A DNA stretch of 64,000 nt from Colius striatus (taxonomy: Eukaryota; Chordata; Aves; Coliiformes; Coliidae): positions 6,208,513-6,272,512 of the forward strand of contig NC_084781.1 in NCBI RefSeq assembly GCF_028858725.1. The letters are read 5' to 3'. The translations under genes were made by a program, and so were the position numbers. A model generated the notes under the pieces. It made no database searches and was not told the origin of the DNA. It saw only the letters and a program-made list of their open reading frames with translations. Below, one piece after another: positions 45,801 to 64,000 of this stretch. Positions within the stretch are counted from its first letter, which is position 1. Each line of letters starts with the position of its first letter.

Positions 45801-48800
45801 AAAGTCTTGGCTCAGCCTGTTCTGCCTGTTCTCCTCCCAGAGAGGGACAGAGAGCAGCAGTGGGCAGACTGGAAGGCACTGTGCTCAGCAGAGTGGGGCT
45901 CCAGCAGCAGAGCCAGCCCCGAGGTGCCGTCCTTCCCCCGTGACCTCGCGCCTCCCCGGCGCAGCCTTGCTGCGAACATCGCAGCTGGCAGCTCGCTTTA
46001 CACTTTTGGCCCATCTCTGCGTAAGCTGAGAGAAACAACAGAAGGAGAGAAACAAAGCAGCACGGACAGCTGGGCTCGGTGTGAACTTCATTATGAAACC
46101 TGCTTGCTTAGTACAGATGGCAGCACTGAAAGCTGAGACTTATTTCTCCTCCAAGACTCGCGACGTGCGTCACGGTTCGGGGTTTTTGCCTGTCGGATGC
46201 TTTGGACAGCACTCTGTGTGTGCCTAACGGAATGGTTTCCTAGCCTGGGACTAAAGAAGCCAATCTGGGAGTTGAGAGCACTCGTGTTCCCCCCCAGGAA
46301 CACCCAGCTGACACAGAAAGTGCTTACACAGACTCAGCAGCAACCGAGGAAGTGCTCCGAGAGCTCTCCCGAGCCGGGGCCTTACGCTGCGAAGGAACGG
46401 CCCCAGGGCTCCCACAGCGAACCCAGCCCGTGCAGGCAGGTCTCTTACTTTGCCAGCATCCAGCCTGCTGTCTGTTTGCAGATCAGCTGCTGCTTCTTCC
46501 CTCGTTTCATCCACTGTCTTTTCCCCACCAGACACAGCATCCATGGTGGCAGCCACGCTCGCTGCCTCACATGCCTCAGCAGCCTCAGAAGCCGGAGACG
46601 CCGCTCGAGGTTGCCCAGGACCACCGGGCACATCTGTCCCTGCTGTGCTCCTTTCCCCCAGAGCCTGGGGCAGCTCAGCAGCTGCAGAGATGTCACCTTC
46701 CACCTCAGCATCCTGTTTTCCCCGTAGTTCACTCCCAGCGAGTTTCCCCTCAGACCCTTCCTCGTCCTGGCCAGACAGGCTACCATCAGCCTCGCCGGGA
46801 AGGACGTGAACTGGAGTCGGAGGGCATGCAGCATCAGAATCCAAGGAAGACTCTTGCCCTTCTTCAGGATGTCTTGATTTTAAAGACTCCTAGGCAGCAA
46901 GTCAAAGAGTTATAGCTAGAACTTTCTTTGCACCCTCTCTGAGAGGATGCAGGGGTCAGAAATAGCACAGGTTCTCCTACAGCAAGCAGGGAAATATCAA
47001 AGCTTTAGGGGCAACTTCAAAAGCGCTCCCTTGCAAGGATGGGAAACTTCATTCAGAGCAACACAGTCATTTCTTGGGCTCAGGCTTTCTTTTCTGTGTT
47101 GCTTTTTTACTCCCAGGGTCTCAGAGGCTAAGAGTTAGCAGGGGTTGCTGTGAGGCCCACCATCCTTGGGAGCACCCTGTGTGCTCTGAGGTAGAGCTAT
47201 TTCTGCCTCCACATTGGGTCTGTCCAGCAAGAGACAGAGACTGTCACTGGACACAACCTCTGCTTGAAATCAGCAGAGGACAGTTGGTAGGATACAATCA
47301 CCCCATCCTGATTTCTGCCTCCGCTTTGAGCCCAGCATGAGACTGTGATTCATCGGACTGAGAAACAGCAAAACTCGCTGGCCCTGGAGGAAAAACTGTC
47401 CCCAGGTAAAGCTTAGTCACCCAAAGGTTTGGCTGCCTCTCCCAGCAGTGGGGAGGCCCACAAGGCTCCCAGTAAACCTTGCCACAGCCAGGAGGAAGCG
47501 GGAGCAGGATCCCTCATCAGCATGTGAACAAAGGTGGCGGCATGTCTCACTTCCTCACTGTTTTATTAGCGCTGCGGTGTCTTGTCAAACATTAGCTGCA
47601 TCCTGTGTACAGCGTGTACCAAGCACTGAGTGCATATTGTAACGAGGCATTTTTATCAAAGTGCAACTGGAATGCTGTCAGCTCTCACCCTGGAGCTGCA
47701 GCAGAGCGAGAGGACGGCTCCTCGCACATCGTTTGTCTGAGAGAGCTTCTCCGGGCCGAGCAAGCCATCCATCAGCCCGCAGAAGTCAGCGGCTGCTTTC
47801 CCAAAAGCCTGTTCACAGCCTCGTCTCCAACGCACAGGGCAATAACTGACAGAGTAGGTGAGAGCTAACCCACGGACAGCCAAGCCAACCAAGGTGCTCT
47901 GTTTCCAAGAGGGCACTCTAGCCACTACACAACCCTCACACCTCAACGGCTTGCTGCAAAATGCCTTTCCTCCTGCCCAAGGGCTGGGGCTGCAGGCTGA
48001 GGCTCACTCCCAGGAATGCTTTTCTACCGCCATCTCATGGCAATACAGGAGAACTTTCTTTTCCCGGGCAGCAACCTCTTAACCGCGACTGAGATCTCGC
48101 CCATCTGGCTTAGCAGAGCCTGGCTGCTGGGCAGCAATTGCAGTTTCATAATGGATTCCTGAAGCCCTGCTGCGGCATTGAAATGCCAAGACAGCTCTTT
48201 GTTCCTGGCCACCTTAACGTCTCGGTGACAAATTGGGCCCTGACAGGCTGCTGGTTGTTTGGAGAGGAGAGAAGGCCTCTCTTTTTCACACCCAGTTTAG
48301 CATAAGCCTTTGCAGTTTCTGCCCAGCATTGTGAATGGGTTCTCCAGCCAAGCACTTTACAGCTTGATGCCTGTATCCTCTGAAAAGGATAAGGGAAATA
48401 CTGGAAAACACTTTCAAAGAAATTAATTTGCCTTTCAGATACTGGAACAGGATTTTCTAAGCTGTGAGAGGAGATCAATGTCAGCCCAAAGAGGCTGAAT
48501 CCCTAGAGCTGCTTGCAACACACTTCCCATTGTGTCCTTGTCAGCCTAAGCCTGATCCCTGCTGAGGAGGCACGGAAAGCAGAGCCCCTTGTGCTCCTGA
48601 ACTGAGGCTCTGTGCCTGAGCCATGGAATTCAGCAGCAGCGCGAGAACAAAACAGCTTTTAGGTCACCTCAGGAAACTGGGCACGTGTGGTCCTGATGGA
48701 AGTTGCTAAGATACTCGTGGAACAGCATCTGCAGAGTACATTCCCCCCTCCTCAGCAGTGTCAGCCTTGCAGCTTCAGCTGAGAACAAGCCTTCTTTCTA

Positions 48801-51118
48801 CCCTCGCTGAGAAAAAGCAACGTGAAGCCAAGCTGTGCCTCTTCCTCCAGAAGCCTCCATCCCACAGGGGAGGGAGAGCCCATTTCCAGCTCGTCTGTCT
48901 CACCTCCATGGCTTTTGGATTCTCTGCTTTAGAATGAAACAAAGCTCCACCCAGAGAAAAGACACCATCTCCTCAAATCCCTCCTCATCTCCCAAACCAT
49001 GAGCAGCCTCGTTCAAGCACGGATTTGCCTGGGATCACCTCCCTCAGCCCTGCTGTAGGGCCGCCTTCTCCATCAGTCTGCTCCAGGTGGCTCCAGCTCG
49101 TAAGTGACAGAGGAAACTCGTTCCCCCAGCAGCGTTCCTGCCCTCTCACAGCTCAGACCAGGCGCTGGCTGGTGGAGCCACAGCTGCCCTTCTTCCCCTG
49201 CCAGCAGCCACTGTCTTACCTCGCAGTCAAAGGTGCTCCCCAGGGCGCCGATATCCATGTGCAGGTTTTGGAACAGTCTCGCAGTCCCACGGAGACTCTA
49301 AAGGTATGAACAAAGGAGATGGGCAATGTTGAGTCCTGCCCTCTGCAACCCCAAAGGCCACAAACCAGCCATGAGCAGGGAATCACTGGCTGGTCACTCC
49401 TGGAGGCTTCCCCCGCTGTGGTTACAGACACGTTCAGAGCCAAGGCACGCCAGCTACCTCGTTCTCACTGTCATCCTCTTCACTTCTCCCTTTATAGAGA
49501 GCTCCTGTGTCCAAGGAACTCTTCTCTTCACACACCATGGCCAGCAACTTCTTGGTCTGGCTAGTGGGCTTAAAGGTCTCTGCAGGCTGGGAAGTCAAGA
49601 AGAAAGAGAAGTGAGAGGAGAGGCAAAGAGAGACGGGAGATAAACCTACCAAGACACCACCCCCAGGCCCATGGCCTTTGTCAGAGTGCTTTCCAGGGCA
49701 TGTTCCCAGAGAAGACTGAGCCTCACCTGTGGCCCTGCTTTGGCCAGGAGGCTGGATTCCCCCGAGTTGCCCAGGTCGGAGCCCAGCGAGGTGAGCGGGA
49801 TGCCACGCAGCGGGGGCAGGACAGGTACTGGCAGGGCACTTGAGGGCTGGAGCACACACAGGGGTTCGGTGAGAGCAGAACTGCTTATTCCCAAAAGGCA
49901 GAAATCAAGGAGAGTGGCCCCATTTACTCCCCCATTCCCAAAGGCCCGTGTGAGCACGGCGATTCACTTCACAGCACTGAGGGGATTCAGAAGACAAATG
50001 GGCATCACTCCGAAACCCAAGCGAGAGAAACCACCCCGATGGCAAGAAGCCTCCTGCTCTGCACAAGCTGCAGTTACCACAACCCAGGCTGCTTGCTCAC
50101 CTTACCCCAGGGGGAAGGAAAGCACTGCAAGCAGGGTCTACTCACGGTGAGCCGCTTCAGTGACTCTTTCTCCTTCTTGTCTTTCTTCTCTTTCTTCTTT
50201 TCTTTCTTTTTCTTCTTGTCTTTCTTCTTCAAGCTGGCAGCTGCCTGCAGCTTCTCCCGCTCCCGAATGACAAGCTCTCTGTAGAAGGCATCACAGGGGT
50301 GGTCCCACATGGACTGGCCATTAGCGAAGTTGAAGTAATAGACATCACCGGTCACATCTTGGCTGTAAGGCAGAAACGGCAGGAGGTGAAAGAACAGAAG
50401 AGCAACACACTGGAACATTCTTAGTGGACCGTGCAGACACCTGAAGCTCAATGATGAGGAACACAACGACTCCAAAGACCCGTGGCTGTGGGGAAGTAGC
50501 TCTCCTAGAGATTGCTGATGCCCTGTTCCAACTTACCAAACGCTCCTTCCCCTTATTCCATCTTCCCAAGGACACCTGAGCTCCCCCATCCCCAGGAAGC
50601 ACGTAAGTTGTGGCCATACTCCCCTTCAACACACAGTCCCCAGCTCTGCAACCAACAAGGGTGGCACAGAGGAAGGTGGGAGAGGCTGGGAGTTCCCCGG
50701 ACAGAGCACTCACCAGGCCTTCCATTCAGGTGGCAACGAGGCCGCGATGCCTTCGCGGGCCACCCAGATCAGCTCTGGCTCCTTCTCAGGGTCGATCCCA
50801 ATGTCCCGTGCAAAACTCTGGATTTCTAGGAAAACAAGAGAGGAACCTGTGCAGTGTCTACAACGGGCACCACACAGCACAACCTCCTCAGCTAAGCCAC
50901 AGACACCCTGGGAAACCCGGACCTCGAGACCAGGCTGCTCCACGCTGCCAGGACGGCCCCTCACGTCAGTGAGTCCTTCCAGGCTGGTACAGCAGCGAGA
51001 CACGCTGCACAGCGGCATTTGTCTTTGCAATCACACAGCTACCTTCCTCGGTGGGAATGTACGGCTCGTCATCTTCCTCCAGGATGAGCTGGTCCCCCAC
51101 ACGCAGAGCTCCCGCCAT
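31174..51118 (-). CDS. CEP164: CEP164, centrosomal protein of 164 kDa (complete, 29 coding exons)
   Basis: Distal-appendage protein of the mother centriole. It docks the centriole to membrane, recruits TTBK2 through its N-terminal region, and is needed to build primary cilia. The ATG at 51116-51118 opens [15 protein letters not shown], followed by a WW domain, a disordered acidic/serine region, a long Glu/Lys/Gln-rich coiled coil, and a conserved C-terminus ending [16 protein letters not shown]. All 29 exons join in phase to 3,915 bases, about 1,304 aa. The human protein is about 1,460 aa; the shortfall is mainly the disordered part between exons 9 and 11. The minus-strand gene is head to head with BACE1. 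Odd points are a GC donor after exon 15, a tandem acceptor at exon 17 and an ambiguous exon 28-29 junction. Identity rests on recalled human CEP164 throughout, such as GALG...DSDAA.PPTP and KEEKL.QLESSL.EE. Confidence 0.96.
39160..42308 (-). other. CEP164 intron 10
   Basis: A 3.1 kb intron. A near-perfect 32-bp-period duplication lies at 40949-41007. A stretch near 41570-41610 has splice-like ends but its length would shift the frame. Nothing else recognised. Confidence 0.5.
40949..41007. repeat. Direct duplication, 32-bp period, in CEP164 intron 10
   Basis: GGAGCTCGTGTTCTGTCTCA starts at 40951 and again at 40983, each followed by AAACG. A local tandem duplication, apparently recent because the shared 25 bases are identical. 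Confidence 0.85.
42389..49219 (-). other. Larger CEP164 introns between exons 6 and 10
   Basis: Introns 42389-44172, 44257-45193, 45272-46448 and 46890-49219. The exon phases on both sides match and the human protein has no extra sequence at 46890-49219, so no missing exon is expected there. I see no transposon or RNA gene in them. Confidence 0.5.
44173..49846 (-). other. CEP164: CEP164 exons 4-9: disordered acidic and serine-rich region
   Basis: Exons 49727-49846, 49458-49586, 49220-49297, 46449-46889, 45194-45271 and 44173-44256; every one starts and ends in phase 0. Landmarks are LHMDIGALG (exon 6), [14 protein letters not shown] (exon 7) and [19 protein letters not shown] (exon 9), all with human counterparts. 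Exon 7, 441 bases, is the largest. Exon 8 has a second in-frame acceptor 12 bases inside; I chose CTCAG at 45272 because of its better pyrimidine tract. Confidence 0.9.
50146..51118 (-). other. CEP164: CEP164 exons 1-3: N-terminus and WW domain
   Basis: Exons 51043-51118 (coding part; the exon probably starts at 51130), 50714-50825 and 50146-50362. The WW domain spans exons 2-3: PPEWKAC begins it and [17 protein letters not shown] completes it, with both signature tryptophans and the Tyr-Tyr-Phe core. Exon 3 ends in a lysine-rich run encoded by an almost pure pyrimidine stretch on the plus strand (about 50160-50232). The WW region is the TTBK2-binding part in the human protein. Confidence 0.94.
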
Positions 51119-51130
51119 GGCTCCCCGCGC

Positions 51131-57072
<5,942 letters not shown>

Positions 57073-59365
57073 CGGCGGAGCACGGGGGCCGCGGGGGAGG
57101 CGCCGGGGCAGGGAGAGGTAGGTCCTTTCTCCAGGGGCTGGAACGTGGCGGCGGAGCGGCAGCACGGGGAGCTCAGCGCCTTGGCACGGGCCGGGCTGGC
57201 CACGGGGCACTCGGTGCCCTTGGCGGCTGCAGGAGCCCTGTTGGGCCTGGGCTGGCTGGGTCCTACCGTAAGAGCGTGGTGGCAGCGGAGGGGGGCGGGA
57301 GCGCAGTGACCGCAGCCCAGGGGCTTTGGGCAGCCTCTCTGCTCCAGCCCCAGGCCAAGCTGTCCCAGGCTCTCCTGCCCAGCCCCGCCAGGCTCCACAG
57401 AGCCAGGCTGCCCGTCCCCATCCCTGCACAGCTGCCCTTCTCGCCCCAGCCCAGGAGGGAAGCCATGTCTTCCCTGCCTGTCCTAGCTCACAGCTCCAGA
57501 GCCTCCCAGCCCCAGCCTTTCCAGAGATGGCCATGCAGGACCAGCCTGGGGCTGCCTATCCATTCTTCTCCCCCTCCCATTTCCCCTGTCCTCCCACATT
57601 GCCCAGCTGCCACCAGCCCCACGACTCCCTGTGTGCACCCTGCCCAGCCAGCACAGGCAGGAGGAAGCACACATCCTCTCCCCACTCCTCTTTCACTCCC
57701 CACATCCCCTTTAGGGCTGGAAAGGGCCTCCGCTCCCTTCCAGCACCAGCAGCCCCTGCCACGGCAAAGCCAGTGGCTGCCGCCCTCCTGCCCCGGGAAA
57801 GCGGCAAAACCCCATGTGGCAGCGGGGAGGGAAGGAGAGCTGTGTGCCAGGAGAGCATGAAGCACCCAGCCCCGGTGCCAGCCACTCCCCAGCCCCGGGT
57901 GCTCCCCAGCCCCGCCACCCCTCCGAAAGCCATAGGGGAGCCGGCGCCGGGCTCGCCGGCCCCCGCTGCAGCCCCTGCCTCTGCATGGGCGCAGCCTGAG
58001 CCCCCCCAAGGCAGCAGCTCGGGGGCCTGAAGCATCCTCTCTTTTTTAAAGACATGGTTGTATTTGTTTCAGGTGGGTTTGTGTTTTGCAAGGCCAGTGA
58101 GGGTGCGGCGGTGCAGCTGCACAGCCGCAGAGCGTGCAGAGAGCGGGGCCCGTGCCACGGCCGCGCCGCAGCTCCGCCTGCCTCTGGCTTGAATTCTAGC
58201 GCCGAAAGCCACTCTGAACCCAACGGTAGGGGGGTTGGGCCGGGTTTGTTCTCGTTTTTTGGGGGGATTTTAAATAGTTTTAGCCCCCTGCTCAGGCCTG
58301 GGGCCCTGGGCACAACCGAGGCTGTCAGCAGCACGCACGGGCGGCGGCAGTACCGGGGGCTGCCAGGGGAGGGCAGCACCGCAGCAGGGGCCAGGCCCCA
58401 AGGACACCCAGCGCAGGAGGCACTTTTGTCCTCATCCTGTTCCTACAGCAAAGGGAGGATTGTCCGCTACGCCAGGACCACCCTCCCCTTCTCCCCACCG
58501 CCGCAGCTCGCCCAGCCCCAGGGACAGGGGCCTGCCTCTGCCCCACCGTGCCCCCTCCCCGGGGCAGACGCCCTGGAGCTTGCAGGCAGCTGCTGATGCT
58601 CCATTCCCCGGCTCCTCTGCCGCCAGCTCGGACGGGAATGTGCTCGTTTTGAACTGCTCAAGTTTGCTAATGAGAAGGTAACGAACGTTCCCCGCGGCGT
58701 CGGGGCGAGCAGGCGGCGCCTTGCCGGAGGCACACACAGGGCTGCGGCCACCGCCACAGGTAACGCTCCTCAGCCCCAGCCTGCACCGAGAGCTCCTCTG
58801 AGAAAGCAGCGAGGGGGCCGGAGGAGGAAGGGCACACAGGGCAGGAGAGGAGAGGCAGCCCGAGCCCTGGCACCACCACAACAGCCCCTCAAGCTCCCTC
58901 CGCTCGCCAGCGGCAGCCGGCCCCGTGCCTGGCTCCAGAGCCCACGCAGGCCTGCTGGCCGTGCCCCCGCCCGCCCCTGAGCCCCCAGCCCAGAGCCTGT
59001 TGTGGCCTTAAGGCACGCCAGCAGCGCGTGCGTGTGCGGAGCAAGCTTGGGTTGTGTCCCGCGGCACCGGCGCCCCGGCCACGCCAAACCTGTGCCACAG
59101 ACTGCAAAGAAGAGAGGAAAAGAATTCTATGGAGTAAGTACAAGATTTTAAGCGGTGCTGAGCACCTCGTCACCCCATGGAAACCCACAGAGGACGGGCT
59201 GGTGCGTGAGCCCGGGCCTCAGGAGAGGGGAAGGCAGGAGCTGCGCCAGGCTGGTTCTCCCGCGGCTGTCGCTGGCGCCTCCAGTACTCTGTAACCCACT
59301 GTCTGTGTCAGAACGATGAATGTCAACACGGTAAATTATTATTACATTAAAAAAAGACCACAACA
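57073..59365 (+). other. BACE1: BACE1 3' UTR (extent inferred)
   Basis: About 2.3 kb follows the stop codon without another plus-strand gene. The first plausible poly(A) signal is ATTAAA at 59346-59351; a canonical AATAAA lies further on at 59613-59618. A long BACE1 3' UTR agrees with the human gene. Open frames on both strands (for example 57003-57860 plus, 57711-58379 minus) are low-complexity Pro/Ala shadows. Confidence 0.55.
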
Positions 59366-59559
59366 AACGCTGCTCCTCCTCCTCCACACCCCGGTGAGCG
59401 CCGAGAGGGGCAGGCTGGGCGAGGGGCCTGAGGCAGCCAGGCGCTCCCAGCCCAAGGAGCCGCTGGAAGGAGCCACGCGGGGAGAGGGAGAGAGGCAGGG
59501 CGAAGGCAGCCAGCCCCCAAAATAAGGAGCAGCAGCAAATGGCTGCATAATATACACAC

Positions 59560-59729
59560 TTTATTTATGAACTCGTATGTATACAGACTTTCTATACACA
59601 CATTACCTATAGAATAAAAATGTACATGTGTATACATGGTCGTATAAATATAGAACTGTAGAAATCTTCCAACTGATCCTGTCTATTCACAGCAGCTCCT
59701 CCCAGGGCAGCATTTTGCTCCTGCAGCTG
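59560..59729 (-). other. RNF214: RNF214 3' UTR with poly(A) signal
   Basis: On the minus strand AATAAA lies at 59565-59560, about 165 bases after the RNF214 stop codon. The surrounding 59540-59670 is AT-rich and contains poly(A)-type signals for both strands. Confidence 0.7.
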
Positions 59730-63755
<4,026 letters not shown>

Positions 63756-64000
63756 CTAGGGGAAGGCACCGTGCCAGTAAAGTGCAAAGTCCCCCAGAAA
63801 CTGTCTGGGGTTTAAATCTGCTACTGTTTCAGATTAACCGAAGAGAGGCCATGAGGTCAAACACATCATCAACATCTTTTTTTCTGATGGAAGCAGACAA
63901 GAGCTGCAGGGGTCATCACAAGGAAACCCAGGAGCCTGACAGTGTGCACACTGCAGGGGCCAGTCCTGACTGCTGTGAGAGTCACATGCCAGGGAAACCG
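63756..64000 (-). other. RNF214 intron, runs off the window
   Basis: Sequence upstream of the acceptor of the first visible RNF214 exon. No exon is seen before the window edge. Confidence 0.6.

Overview
The window looks like a GC-rich, gene-dense piece of an avian microchromosome. The basis is vertebrate multi-exon genes with GT-AG introns, several CR1 LINE fragments (the typical avian repeat), a large CpG island, and a gene order matching human 11q23.3 (in chicken this block is on chromosome 24; that is recalled, not computed). The species cannot be named from the sequence.

Layout. (1) 90-~23770, plus strand: the 3' part of DSCAML1, 29 coding exons from Ig domain 3 to the stop codon, with the 3' UTR and poly(A) signal. 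Signal peptide, Ig1 and Ig2 lie to the left of the window. (2) ~23770-26140: intergenic DNA with CR1 and an unrecognised T-rich block. (3) 26156-28972, minus strand: a four-exon chain in matching phase with good splice sites and a poly(A) signal. It would encode a small protein with one hydrophobic segment and a C-terminal IQ motif; I do not recognise the gene, and its 5' end is unresolved. (4) 31052-~51480, minus strand: complete CEP164, 29 coding exons plus a probable non-coding first exon, about 1,304 aa, with a WW domain and long coiled coils. (5) 51119-51857: a shared CpG-island promoter between CEP164 and BACE1, with CCAAT, GC-box and CRE sites, a six-copy GGCCCC repeat and an upstream ORF overlapping the BACE1 start. 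(6) 51858-57072, plus strand: complete BACE1, 9 exons, 496 aa, with a long 3' UTR. (7) 59560-63755, minus strand: the 3' part of RNF214 (11 exons, ending in the RING domain), tail to tail with BACE1; its 5' exons lie to the right.

The four named genes do not form one pathway. DSCAML1 is a neuronal adhesion receptor, CEP164 a centriolar distal-appendage protein needed for cilia, BACE1 the beta-secretase aspartyl protease, and RNF214 a RING-type ubiquitin ligase. Their proximity is conserved synteny, and only CEP164 and BACE1 visibly share control DNA. All four reading frames appear intact. Exon boundaries were placed by hand from splice consensus, phase continuity and recalled human homologues; no alignment was run. 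The main novelty candidate is the small IQ-motif membrane-protein gene in region 3.
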